Shown here: positions 1-6,647 of the stretch, piece by piece
Position numbering within the stretch: the first letter of the stretch is position 1
Layout of the letters: every line of letters begins with the position of its first letter
The notes under the pieces: generated by a model
Seen by the model: only the letters and a program-made list of their open reading frames with translations
Told to the model about the DNA's origin: nothing
Database searches by the model: none
Translations under genes and position numbers: made by a program
Assembly: GCF_000761545.1 (NCBI RefSeq)
Contig: NZ_JPMY01000015.1
Span: 1 to 34,537 of the forward strand
DNA length: 34,537 nucleotides
Source of the DNA: Pseudomonas sp. ML96
Lineage (GTDB): Bacteria > Pseudomonadota > Gammaproteobacteria > Pseudomonadales > Pseudomonadaceae
Reading direction: 5' to 3'

Positions 1-89
1 GCCAGATTTTGCGCGGAACGTCGTTACTCGACGGCTCATTTGGATCACCAAACTCCGCGTCTCGCGCCTAGCTCCGCGCAAAATCTGGC
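1..89. repeat. Palindromic element with internal hairpins (possible MITE or structured RNA)
   Basis: The first 17 bases (1-17) are the exact reverse complement of 73-89, giving a perfect 17-bp outer stem. Inside it are two more perfect hairpins: 19-23 with 29-33 (loop TTACT) and 39-43 with 48-52 (loop ATCA). The layout is multi-branched, like a cloverleaf. No ORF fits it. It begins at the window edge, so its full length is unknown. It could be a small non-autonomous mobile element, a dispersed intergenic repeat, a bidirectional terminator of the unseen upstream gene, or a folded RNA. The pairing is seen directly; the identity is inference. Confidence 0.6.
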
Positions 90-286
90 TCCGTCGTGGT
101 CGCGCCGAAGCCTCAACAGACCCTACCAATCGGCACCGTGACCGCAGCAGCGCCGGAACGTGATGGAACCCCGCAGTCGTACTACGACGGGTCGTTCTTT
201 ACCTCGCACCTCTATATACTGCGCACGGCCCGCCCCGCTTGGGCCGCAGCCTGTCAACGACAAGAATCTACCTCGGGCCCTGCAGC
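90..286 (+). promoter_or_regulatory. Leader and possible promoter of the thioesterase gene
   Basis: This stretch holds no convincing gene. A TATACT hexamer at 215-220 could be the -10 box for the thioesterase gene, but I find no good -35 box at the right spacing. A short palindrome (GTCGTA, C, TACGAC) lies at about 177-189. The promoter call is weak. Confidence 0.3.
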
Positions 287-691
287 ATGATCGAACTCGA
301 ACAGGAAGACCCCATCCCTCAGGGCGATCTGGCTCTGCAGATCACCGCCCTGCCGCGCGAAACCAATGGTTTCGGCGACATCTACGGCGGCTGGCTGGTC
401 TCGCAGATGGACCTGGCCGGCACCGCCATGGCCAGCAAGGTCGCCGGCGGCCGCGTCGCCACCGTGGCCATCGACCGCATGGCCTTCCTGGTACCGGTAG
501 CCGTGGGCGCGCAGCTGTCCTTCTATACCCAGGCACTGGAGATCGGCCGCAGCTCGATCCAGATGCTGGTCGAAGTGTGGAGCGACGACCCGCTGTCCAG
601 CGAGTGGCGCAAGGTCACCGAGGCGGTGTTCGTCTTCGTCGCCATCGACGGCAGCGGCCGCACCCGCCCAGTACCGCCACGCCGCGGCTGA
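287..691 (+). CDS. YciA-type acyl-CoA thioesterase (hotdog fold)
   Basis: This 134-residue protein is a single hotdog-fold domain of the YciA/acyl-CoA hydrolase family, which cleaves acyl-CoA thioesters to free CoA and the acid in the cytoplasm. The diagnostic N-terminal stretch is present: PQGDL, then ETNGFGDIYGGWLVSQMD (residues about 25-42) with the GD-x-x-GGW core, followed by GRVATVAIDRM and FLVPVAVG. The length fits the family. I chose the ATG at 287 because it lies a few residues before the conserved PQGDL motif. The in-frame ATG at 239 would add 16 residues with no family counterpart. Upstream of 287 there is no strong Shine-Dalgarno sequence. The gene appears to be monocistronic, with an 11-bp hairpin just downstream. 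The substrate chain length cannot be read from the sequence. Confidence 0.9.
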   Translation: MIELEQEDPIPQGDLALQITALPRETNGFGDIYGGWLVSQMDLAGTAMASKVAGGRVATVAIDRMAFLVPVAVGAQLSFYTQALEIGRSSIQMLVEVWSDDPLSSEWRKVTEAVFVFVAIDGSGRTRPVPPRRG

Positions 692-710
692 GCCACAAGC
701 CCCGATCCAG

Positions 711-737
711 ACAACGCCGACCTCGAGTCGGCGTTGT
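711..737 (+). terminator. Hairpin after the thioesterase gene
   Basis: Positions 711-721 pair perfectly with 727-737 (11 bp, loop 722-726). A pure T tract does not follow, so it is either a weak intrinsic terminator or an RNA 3'-end stabiliser. Confidence 0.6.
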
Positions 738-802
738 TCATTGGGTTTGGCCTTTTGCGCCGCGCTGCGGTCAAATGTGCCGAGACTTCAGGGAGAACCG
801 AC

Positions 803-1702
803 ATGAGCCAGGCACAGATCGAACGCATCGAACTCGGCGAACTGACCTGCTGGCGCGTGCGCCTGGGCCAGGCCGAGCTGCTGGTGGCGCAACAAGGCGC
901 CCAGGTGCTCAGCTACCAGCGCGGCGAGCAGCCACCGCTGATCTGGCTCAGCGAGCAGGCCACCTACCAGCGCAACTTCTCGGTGCGCGGAGGCGTACCG
1001 CTGTGCTGGCCGTGGTTCGGCGACCTCGGGCGTAACCCGCAGGCGCTGCAGGCGCAGCACGAAAACCTGGCGACCGCGCCCTTCCACGGCGGCGTGCGCG
1101 CGCTGGACTGGCAGCTGCTGGGCATCGACAGCGAGGGCGAGGCCGTGCACCTGCAGTTCGCCTTCGACACTCGCCAGCACCCGCTGGCCGGCTGGCCGCA
1201 TGCCGCCAGCGTGCGCCTGGATATCCGCTTGGACGAACGCCTGCACCTGGACCTGATGAGCCACAATCTGGGCGAGATTCCACTGGCCCTGAGCCAGGCG
1301 CTGCACAGCTACTTCGCGGTCAGCGACATTCGCCAGGTGGCCGTGCAGGGGCTGCACGACTGCCGCTATATCGAGACGCTGGAGGACTGGCAGGAGCGCC
1401 GCCAGGACGGCGAGCTGCAGTTTGCCGGCGAGACCGACCGCATCTACCTCGACGTGCCGCCGCAACTGCGCCTGCGCGATGCTGGCTGGCAGCGCGACCT
1501 GCTGCTGGAGACCCGTGGCTCGCACTCGGCGATCCTGTGGAACCCGTGGACCGACAAGGCCCAGCGCCTGTCCAGCTTCGCCGACGACGCCTGGCAGCGC
1601 ATGCTGTGCATCGAGACGGCCAATGTCTGGGACGACTGCGTGGAGCTGGCCCCCGGCGCCCACCAGCGCCTCGGCCTGAGCCTGTGGAGCGAGGACGCCT
1701 GA
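803..1702 (+). CDS. D-hexose-6-phosphate mutarotase (YeaD-like aldose-1-epimerase family)
   Basis: This 299-residue cytoplasmic enzyme of the galactose mutarotase-like superfamily interconverts alpha and beta anomers of hexose-6-phosphates such as glucose-6-phosphate. The family core is visible: RGGVPLCWPWFG (62-73), APFHGGVR (92-99), the catalytic histidine H168 in ALHSYFAV, and the catalytic glutamate E271 in CIETANVWDD. Length is normal for YeaD. The ATG at 803 is preceded by GGGAGA at 791-796 and begins the conserved region at the right distance; an earlier in-frame ATG at 734 lies inside the upstream hairpin and is unlikely. Its stop codon sits in the triloop of a perfect 9-bp hairpin shared with the convergent DUF3299 gene. 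It may support the glucose-6-phosphate pool used by Zwf, whose gene lies in this same window. Confidence 0.92.
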   Translation: MSQAQIERIELGELTCWRVRLGQAELLVAQQGAQVLSYQRGEQPPLIWLSEQATYQRNFSVRGGVPLCWPWFGDLGRNPQALQAQHENLATAPFHGGVRALDWQLLGIDSEGEAVHLQFAFDTRQHPLAGWPHAASVRLDIRLDERLHLDLMSHNLGEIPLALSQALHSYFAVSDIRQVAVQGLHDCRYIETLEDWQERRQDGELQFAGETDRIYLDVPPQLRLRDAGWQRDLLLETRGSHSAILWNPWTDKAQRLSSFADDAWQRMLCIETANVWDDCVELAPGAHQRLGLSLWSEDA

Positions 1703-1711
1703 GGCGTCCTC
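1691..1711. terminator. Perfect hairpin with the TGA stop in its loop, between convergent genes
   Basis: Positions 1691-1699 pair perfectly with 1703-1711 (9 bp). The three-base loop 1700-1702 is the TGA stop codon of the mutarotase. The right arm also contains the first two bases of the stop codon of the opposing DUF3299 gene. No T tract follows on either strand. It probably acts as a shared 3'-end or terminator structure. Confidence 0.6.
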
Positions 1712-2240
1712 AGAGGTCGTCTTCCTCGACCAGGCGCACCAGGCTGGCGTCCAGCGCATAGGCGGCATCGGCCAGCTCGTTGTCCACCGCCTCGATGTGC
1801 AGGGTGCCGTCGACCCACAGCGGCTCGTAGATATCGTCCAGGGTGATGCCCTTGGGGTAGCGCACCAGCACGATCTGGTTCGGCGGTGGCGGCGGCACGT
1901 GGATGCAGGCGCCCGGATAGGGCACCAGGAACAGCAGGGTGGTCTTGCCGGAGGCGTCGCTCTCCAGCGGCACCGGGTAGCCGCCGAGACGGATGGTCTT
2001 GCCATCCAGGCGCGCCACGGTCTTGTTCGAGTACATCACCGCCGGCAGGCCCTGCTCCTGCTTGAGTCCGCCCTGCTGGCCGAAGCTGCCGGCCGCCTCG
2101 GGGCTGTCGTGGCTGATCTCCGGCATGGCTTCGAGGGCCTTCTGGTCCTCCTTGGGCATCAGCTCCAGCCAGTCCAGTTCGGCTGGCTCGGCGTGGCTCA
2201 GCAGGGGTAGCAGCAACAGGCACAACAGCAGGCGGCGCAT
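1710..2240 (-). CDS. DUF3299 domain protein, exported
   Basis: This 176-residue protein starts with a clear Sec signal peptide (MRRLLLCLLLLPLLSHA, cleavage likely after residue 17), so it is exported to the periplasm or envelope. The rest matches the DUF3299 family: DWLELMPKED at the start of the mature part, then LDGKTIRLGGYPVPLE, then the hallmark CIHVPPPPPNQIV with a single cysteine and a run of prolines, and an acidic C-terminal end. The function of the family is not established. The ATG at 2240 begins the signal peptide. The gene lies 59 bp downstream of the GlsB-like gene on the same strand and may be co-transcribed with it. It converges on the mutarotase gene and ends within the hairpin they share. 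Confidence 0.8.
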   Translation of the reverse strand: MRRLLLCLLLLPLLSHAEPAELDWLELMPKEDQKALEAMPEISHDSPEAAGSFGQQGGLKQEQGLPAVMYSNKTVARLDGKTIRLGGYPVPLESDASGKTTLLFLVPYPGACIHVPPPPPNQIVLVRYPKGITLDDIYEPLWVDGTLHIEAVDNELADAAYALDASLVRLVEEDDL

Positions 2241-2299
2241 GGCGGGTCTCTCGGCGCGGAAAGCGCTAAGACTAACCCGCCCGGCGCCGGTTCCCCAGC

Positions 2300-2545
2300 T
2301 CAGCTCTTCTTGATCAGGCTGTAGATCACCAACAGGATCACCGCGCCGACCACCGCGCCGACGAAGCCGGCAGCCTGCCCCGCCTGGTAGATGCCCAGCG
2401 CCTGGCCGCCATAGGTGGCTGCCAGCGAGCCGCCGATGCCGAGCAGGATGGTCATGATCCAGCCCATGCTGTCGTCGCCGGGCTTGAGGAAACGTGCGAC
2501 CAGACCGACGATCAGGCCGATGAAGATGGTGCCGATGATGCCCAT
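2300..2545 (-). CDS. GlsB/YeaQ/YmgE-type stress-response membrane protein
   Basis: This 81-residue, very hydrophobic protein has three predicted membrane helices (about residues 2-18, 27-45 and 55-76) separated by short loops. The family pattern is clear: GLIVGLVARFLKPGDDSMGW, then LLGIGGSLAATYGG, then GFVGAVVGAVILLVIY and a lysine-rich end. Members of this family (Pfam transglycosylase-associated protein) are small inner-membrane proteins often linked to general stress, with no proven biochemical role. AAGGAG lies upstream of the ATG at 2545 on the minus strand. A hairpin that likely ends the purEK transcript separates it from purK. Confidence 0.88.
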   Translation of the reverse strand: MGIIGTIFIGLIVGLVARFLKPGDDSMGWIMTILLGIGGSLAATYGGQALGIYQAGQAAGFVGAVVGAVILLVIYSLIKKS

Positions 2546-2574
2546 GCCATGCTCCTTTTACGAGGCCAGAAACG

Positions 2575-2604
2575 AACAAGGCGCGCCGAGAGGCACGCCT
2601 TGTT
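2575..2604 (-). terminator. Probable terminator of the purEK operon
   Basis: Positions 2575-2583 pair perfectly with 2596-2604 (9 bp, 12-nt loop). Reading on the minus strand, a T-rich stretch (GTTCGTTTCTGG) follows the stem. It lies 24 bp after the purK stop codon. Confidence 0.6.
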
Positions 2605-2622
2605 GTGACCGGAGCGAAGCGG

Positions 2623-2637
2623 CAGGGTTCAACCCTG
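2623..2637 (-). other. Hairpin with the purK stop codon as its triloop
   Basis: CAGGGT at 2623-2628 pairs with ACCCTG at 2632-2637. The three loop bases 2629-2631 are exactly the purK stop codon (TGA on the minus strand). It is the same arrangement as at 1691-1711 and 5252-5266. Confidence 0.6.
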
Positions 2638-3711
2638 AATCAGCGCCTCGACCTCGGCGATACGCGCCTTCAGGCTGACCATGTCCTTGCTGCGCAGGGT
2701 GGCGTGGCCGACCTTGCGTCCGGCCTTGAAGGCCTTGCCGTAGTGGTGCAGGTGGCAATCCTCGATGGCCACCACCTTGCTCACTTCCGGCACTTCACCA
2801 AGGAAGTTGAGCATGGCGCTCTCGCCGACCTTGGCGGTGGAACCCAGCGGCAGGCCGGCGACGGCGCGCAGGTGGTTCTCGAACTGGCTGCACTCGGCGC
2901 CTTCGATGGTCCAGTGCCCGGAGTTGTGCACGCGCGGGGCGATCTCGTTGGCCTTGAGGCCACCGTCGACTTCGAAGAACTCGAAGGCCAGCACGCCGAC
3001 ATAGTCGAGCTGCTTGAGCACGCGGCCGACGTAGTCCTCGGCCAGCGCCTGCAGCGGATGCGCGGTACTGGCGATGGACAGGGCCAGCACGCCGCTGTCG
3101 TGGCGGTTGTGCACCAGCGGGTAGAAGCGCGTCTCGCCGTCGCGAGCGCGCACGGCCACCAGCGACACTTCTCCGGTGAACGGCACGAAGCCTTCGAGGA
3201 TGCACGGCACGCTGCCCAGCTCGGCGAAGGCACCGACCACGTCTTCGGCCTTGCGCAGGACCTTCTGGCCCTTGCCGTCGTAACCCAGGGTGCGGGTCTT
3301 CATCACCGCCGGCAGGCCGATGCTGGCCACGGCGGCGTCGAGATCGGCCTGCGACTGGATGTCGGCGAAGGCCGGCGTCGGGATGCCGAGATCCTTGAAC
3401 ATCGACTTCTCGAACCAGCGGTCGCGGGCGATGCGCAGCGACTCGGCGCTCGGGTAGACCGGCACGAACTGCGAGAGGAAGGCAACGGTCTCGGCCGGCA
3501 CGCTCTCGAACTCGAAGGTCACCAGGTCGACCTGGTCGGCCAGGCGGCGCAGCTGCTCCTGGTCGTCGTAGTCACCGAGGATATGCTCGCCGAGTGCCTG
3601 GGCGCAGGCATCCGCGGCCGGGTCGAGGAAGGAGAAGTGCATGCCCAGCGGGGTGCCCGCCAGGGCCATCATGCGACCCAGCTGGCCGCCACCGATTACG
3701 CCGATCTTCAT
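2629..3711 (-). CDS. purK: 5-(carboxyamino)imidazole ribonucleotide synthase PurK
   Basis: This 360-residue enzyme uses ATP and bicarbonate to carboxylate 5-aminoimidazole ribonucleotide to N5-CAIR in de novo purine synthesis, in the cytoplasm. It is an ATP-grasp protein. The N-terminal Rossmann-like part is MKIGVIGGGQLGRMM. FEFESVPAE lies at about 68-76. The ATP-grasp core includes PAVMKTRTLGYDGKGQ (about 134-149), EGFVPFTGEVSLVAVR, FEFFEVDGGLKANEIAPRVHNSGHWTIEG and the downstream QFENHLRAV. Length is normal. The ATG at 3711 is 14 bp after the purE stop, so the two form a purE-purK operon supplying successive pathway steps. The TGA stop sits in the loop of a perfect 6-bp hairpin. Confidence 0.97.
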   Translation of the reverse strand: MKIGVIGGGQLGRMMALAGTPLGMHFSFLDPAADACAQALGEHILGDYDDQEQLRRLADQVDLVTFEFESVPAETVAFLSQFVPVYPSAESLRIARDRWFEKSMFKDLGIPTPAFADIQSQADLDAAVASIGLPAVMKTRTLGYDGKGQKVLRKAEDVVGAFAELGSVPCILEGFVPFTGEVSLVAVRARDGETRFYPLVHNRHDSGVLALSIASTAHPLQALAEDYVGRVLKQLDYVGVLAFEFFEVDGGLKANEIAPRVHNSGHWTIEGAECSQFENHLRAVAGLPLGSTAKVGESAMLNFLGEVPEVSKVVAIEDCHLHHYGKAFKAGRKVGHATLRSKDMVSLKARIAEVEALIQG

Positions 3712-3725
3712 CTATAGGGCCTCGA

Positions 3726-4214
3726 TCAGGAACGCGGGTCCGGGTTGTCCAGCACAGTCTGGGTCTGCTCGTCGCGGAACGCCTTGAGCTTGTCATGGAA
3801 CTGCGGGTGCTGGTGGCCGAGGATGCTGGCGGCCAGCAGGGCGGCGTTGACCGCACCAGCCTTGCCGATGGCCAGGGTGGCGACCGGGATACCGGCCGGC
3901 ATCTGCACGATGGACAGCAGCGAGTCGACGCCCGACAGCACGGCGGACTGAACTGGCACGCCCAGCACCGGCAGGTGGGTCTTGGCCGCGCACATGCCCG
4001 GCAGGTGGGCGGCACCGCCGGCGCCGGCGATGATCACCTGGATGCCACGGCTCTCGGCCTGTTCGGCATACTGGAACAGCAGGTCCGGGGTGCGGTGGGC
4101 GGAGACCACCTGCACTTCGTAGGGGATACCCAGCTTTTCCAGCATGTCTGCGGTGTGACTGAGGGTGCTCCAATCGGATTTGGAGCCCATGATCACGCCA
4201 ACCAGTGCGCTCAT
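3726..4214 (-). CDS. purE: N5-carboxyaminoimidazole ribonucleotide mutase PurE (class I)
   Basis: This 162-residue enzyme converts N5-CAIR, made by PurK, into 4-carboxy-AIR in the purine pathway. Family motifs are present: MGSKSDW (residues 9-15), SAHRTP with catalytic H40 (38-43), [10 protein letters not shown], and [22 protein letters not shown]. Size matches the bacterial class I octameric enzyme. I chose the ATG at 4214, which starts the conserved [16 protein letters not shown] lies upstream on the minus strand. Longer in-frame starts to 4289 would run through a strong leader hairpin. The gene leads the purEK operon. Its 5' leader holds three consecutive hairpins, the middle one followed by a T-rich run, which suggests transcription attenuation. 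Confidence 0.97.
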   Translation of the reverse strand: MSALVGVIMGSKSDWSTLSHTADMLEKLGIPYEVQVVSAHRTPDLLFQYAEQAESRGIQVIIAGAGGAAHLPGMCAAKTHLPVLGVPVQSAVLSGVDSLLSIVQMPAGIPVATLAIGKAGAVNAALLAASILGHQHPQFHDKLKAFRDEQTQTVLDNPDPRS

Positions 4215-4233
4215 CGTTTTGCCTCTAGCTCGG

Positions 4234-4330
4234 GCGCCTTTGTGGCGCGACAAAAACCAACAAGCCACGCATTCGGCGTGGCTTGTCATGTGAGGTTCGG
4301 GCCAGGGTGGCCCGGAGGCGGCGCAGTATA
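4234..4330 (-). promoter_or_regulatory. purEK leader with three hairpins (candidate attenuator)
   Basis: On the minus strand, a TATACT -10-like hexamer at 4330-4325 would start transcription near 4318; no good -35 box is visible. Hairpin 1 follows at once: 4309-4314 with 4298-4303, loop of 5. Hairpin 2 pairs 4276-4285 with 4261-4270 (10 bp, loop of 5) and is followed by TTGGTTTTTG, like an intrinsic terminator. Hairpin 3 pairs 4244-4248 with 4234-4238, about 20 nt before the purE ATG. A terminator-like hairpin inside a leader, with no minus-strand gene just upstream, points to attenuation. No known purine or ZTP riboswitch consensus is recognisable. Confidence 0.55.
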
Positions 4331-4504
4331 TCGCAAAGCCACGACCATCGCGCCTATGGCGTGACCGTCTGTCAGCGAATAGTCACGGCAGAGATGTTTG
4401 CGGATATGTCCCGCACGCTTGAGACCGCCATGGCGGTGGGTCAGACTGCCGGCCGACATCAGCATGCACCGCCCGGACGCGGGTCTAGTCAGCAGGGAGC
4501 CCAC

Positions 4505-4846
4505 ATGCATCTGCACCGCCTGATCATCTTCTGCAGCGATCCCGAAGCACTCGCGGCGTTCTATGTGCACGCTTTCGCGATGGAGGCCCTGTCCCGCGAC
4601 GGCTCCTTCGTCGATGTCGGGCATCCGGGCTCGGCGAGCACGCGCATCGGCTTTCACCAGAGCAAGAAGGACAAGAGTGGCGCGCTCAAGCCTTGCTTTT
4701 ATACGACCGACATAGCCGCCGATCGCGCGCGCCTGATCACGCTGGGTGCGAGCATGGGCAAGGTGGTCGGTGCGCCGGATGCGCTGTGCTTCTGCGACGG
4801 CAAGGACCCCGAGGGCAACCTGCTGCAGATTTCCAACCGTCCCTGA
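4505..4846 (+). CDS. VOC-superfamily protein (glyoxalase/bleomycin-resistance fold)
   Basis: This 113-residue protein has one vicinal-oxygen-chelate domain: LHRLIIFCSDPEALAAFYVHAFAMEAL (about 3-29), a middle strand RIGFHQSKKDKS, and the closing CFCDGKDPEGNLLQISNRP (about 95-113) with the typical DPEGN-x-LQ motif. Such proteins use a metal to act on small substrates or bind drugs, but the sequence does not show which. Candidate metal ligands are H3 and the glutamate in DPEGN. The ATG at 4505 is preceded by AGGGAG and begins at the first beta strand. It is 21 bp before the MAPEG gene on the same strand, so the two may share a transcript. Confidence 0.85.
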   Translation: MHLHRLIIFCSDPEALAAFYVHAFAMEALSRDGSFVDVGHPGSASTRIGFHQSKKDKSGALKPCFYTTDIAADRARLITLGASMGKVVGAPDALCFCDGKDPEGNLLQISNRP

Positions 4847-4867
4847 AACTCCACGGAACAGGCCCCC

Positions 4868-5260
4868 ATGACCCACTCGTTGATTCTGCCGATGGCGCTG
4901 CACGTGGCCTTTACCGCCTTTCTCTATGCCCTGCTGACCGTCGCTCGCGCGCCCAAGATCTGGAACATCGGCCAGCGCGCGGATGGCTCCAATCCCTGGG
5001 CCCTGATCGAACCGCGCATTAGCGCCAACCTGAGCAACCAGTTCGAGTTTCCGCTGTTCTTCCACGTCGCCTGCCTGCTGCTGATCCAGACCCAGGTGGA
5101 AAGCAGCACGGCGCTAGCGCTGGCCTGGCTGTTCCTGCTCGGCCGACTGCTGCACAGCGCGGTGCAGATCCTGACCGGCAACGTGCGTCTGCGCGGCCTG
5201 GTGTTCACCATCAACTTCCTCGCCGTGCTCGGCCTGTGGGGCCTGCTGCTGGCCGGCTGA
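4868..5260 (+). CDS. MAPEG-family integral membrane protein
   Basis: This 130-residue protein has four predicted membrane helices (about 5-25, 58-75, 80-100 and 110-128) and the MAPEG signature region IEPRISANLSNQFEFPLFFHVACLL (about 42-66), where the Asn-x-x-Glu-Phe-Pro-x-Phe pattern is diagnostic. Eukaryotic MAPEG members are glutathione transferases or eicosanoid enzymes; bacterial members are mostly uncharacterised inner-membrane proteins with suspected detoxification roles. It follows the VOC gene closely. Its TGA stop forms the loop of a perfect 6-bp hairpin at 5252-5266. Confidence 0.88.
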   Translation: MTHSLILPMALHVAFTAFLYALLTVARAPKIWNIGQRADGSNPWALIEPRISANLSNQFEFPLFFHVACLLLIQTQVESSTALALAWLFLLGRLLHSAVQILTGNVRLRGLVFTINFLAVLGLWGLLLAG

Positions 5261-5266
5261 GCCGGC
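5252..5266 (+). other. Hairpin with the MAPEG stop codon as its triloop
   Basis: GCCGGC at 5252-5257 pairs with GCCGGC at 5261-5266, and the loop 5258-5260 is the TGA stop. No T tract follows, so it is not a classical intrinsic terminator. Confidence 0.55.
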
Positions 5267-5317
5267 GAAGGGGCCGAAAGCGCGAACCCGGCCACCGCGC
5301 CGCCGGCCGGCCACGGG

Positions 5318-5323
5318 TAGAAT
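5318..5323 (+). promoter_or_regulatory. -10 box (TAGAAT) for the small lipoprotein gene
   Basis: The context GGGTAGAATCGGC at about 5316-5328 looks like a Pseudomonas housekeeping -10 region. It would give a leader of roughly 30 bases before the ATG at 5361. No convincing -35 box is visible. Confidence 0.4.
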
Positions 5324-5360
5324 CGGCAGCCCACCCCCGCCGATTGAAAAGGACTTCAAT

Positions 5361-5528
5361 ATGCGCCACGCCACCGCGTTCGCCCTGCTTCTCAGCCTCT
5401 GCGGCTGCGCTTCCTCGCCGGCCACCGAGCGCACGCCATTGCGCGTGCACGGCGAAAAGATCGGCGCCCAGGAAGGCACCCGCTTCTGCTACCAGCTGAT
5501 CTTCTGCCCGCTGGTCAGCGCCGACTGA
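5361..5528 (+). CDS. Small lipoprotein, 55 aa, function unknown
   Basis: The sequence MRHATAFALLLSLCGCASS shows a short basic start, a hydrophobic core and a lipobox LCGC with the acylated cysteine at residue 16. The mature protein would be only about 40 residues and is polar (RTPLRVHGEKIGAQEG) with two further cysteines in TRFCYQLIFCPLVSAD. AAAAGGA lies 7 bases before the ATG at 5361, and a TAGAAT -10 box sits about 40 bases upstream. Expression is therefore likely despite the small size. I do not recognise a family. The closing cysteine pair could form a disulfide in the periplasm. Confidence 0.75.
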   Translation: MRHATAFALLLSLCGCASSPATERTPLRVHGEKIGAQEGTRFCYQLIFCPLVSAD

Positions 5529-5608
5529 TCCCTTGCTCCAGAGCAATGTCGCCCCACCGGGCCTGACCTAGGCTGAGGGCTCCGCGTCTCTGCGCAAGGA
5601 GCCCGAAC

Positions 5609-6631
5609 ATGAACGCAACGATGAAAGCCGCGGTGGTGCACGCCTTCGGCGAGCCACTGCGCATCGAGGAAGTGAAGGTGCCGCTGCCTGGCCCCGGCCA
5701 GGTGCTAGTGAAGATCGAGGCCTCCGGCGTGTGCCACACCGACCTGCACGCCGCCGAGGGCGACTGGCCGGTGAAGCCGAGCCTGCCGTTCATTCCCGGC
5801 CACGAGGGCGTCGGCTACGTCGCCGCGGTTGGCAGCGGGGTGACCCGGGTGAAGGAAGGCGACCGCGTCGGCGTGCCCTGGCTGTACAGCGCCTGCGGTT
5901 GTTGCGAACACTGCCTGACCGGCTGGGAAACTCTCTGCGAGAACCAGCAGAACACCGGCTACTCAATCAACGGCGGCTACGCCGAATACGTGCTGGCCGA
6001 CCCCAACTACGTCGGCCTGCTGCCGCAGAACGTCAGCTTCCTCGAGATCGCGCCGATCCTCTGTGCCGGCGTCACCGTCTACAAGGGCCTGAAGGAAACC
6101 CGCACACGTCCCGGCCAGTGGGTGGCCATCTCCGGCATCGGCGGGCTCGGTCATGTGGCGGTGCAGTACGCGCGAGCCATGGGCCTGCATGTGGTGGCCA
6201 TCGACATTGATGACGCCAAGCTGGAGCTGGCACGCAAGCTCGGCGCTAGCCTGTGCATCAATGCGCGCAAGGAAGATCCGGTGACCGTGGTGCAGCGCGA
6301 CATCGGCGGCGCCCATGGCGTGCTGGTCACCGCGGTGTCCAACGCCGCTTTCGGCCAGGCCATCGGCATGGCCCGGCGTGGCGGTACCATTTCGCTGGTC
6401 GGCCTGCCGCCGGGCGATTTCCCCACGCCGATCTTCGACGTGGTGCTCAAGGGCCTACATATCACCGGCTCCATCGTCGGCACCCGTGCCGACCTGCAGG
6501 AAGCGCTGGATTTCGCCGGCGAGGGCCTGGTCACCGCTACAGTGCGCGGCGACAAGCTGGACAACATCAACCAGGTGCTCGACCAGATGCGCGCCGGGCA
6601 AATCGAGGGTCGGGTGGTACTGGAGTTCTAG
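5609..6631 (+). CDS. adhP: Zinc-dependent alcohol dehydrogenase AdhP
   Basis: This 340-residue NAD-dependent medium-chain dehydrogenase oxidises ethanol and other primary alcohols, or reduces aldehydes. Catalytic zinc ligands are C42 (GVCHTDLH), H65 (PGHEGVG) and C152 (ILCAGVT). The structural zinc site is C96, C99, C102 and C110. The nucleotide-binding turn is GIGGLGH (176-182), and the acidic residue after it in VVAIDID favours NAD. Length is standard for the AdhP/AdhA type. AAGGAG lies before the ATG at 5609. The gene is convergent with a LysR regulator; in P. aeruginosa the same gene order is adhA, LysR, aspA. Confidence 0.94.
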   Translation: MNATMKAAVVHAFGEPLRIEEVKVPLPGPGQVLVKIEASGVCHTDLHAAEGDWPVKPSLPFIPGHEGVGYVAAVGSGVTRVKEGDRVGVPWLYSACGCCEHCLTGWETLCENQQNTGYSINGGYAEYVLADPNYVGLLPQNVSFLEIAPILCAGVTVYKGLKETRTRPGQWVAISGIGGLGHVAVQYARAMGLHVVAIDIDDAKLELARKLGASLCINARKEDPVTVVQRDIGGAHGVLVTAVSNAAFGQAIGMARRGGTISLVGLPPGDFPTPIFDVVLKGLHITGSIVGTRADLQEALDFAGEGLVTATVRGDKLDNINQVLDQMRAGQIEGRVVLEF

Positions 6632-6647
6632 CGCCGCGCGCTGCTGA

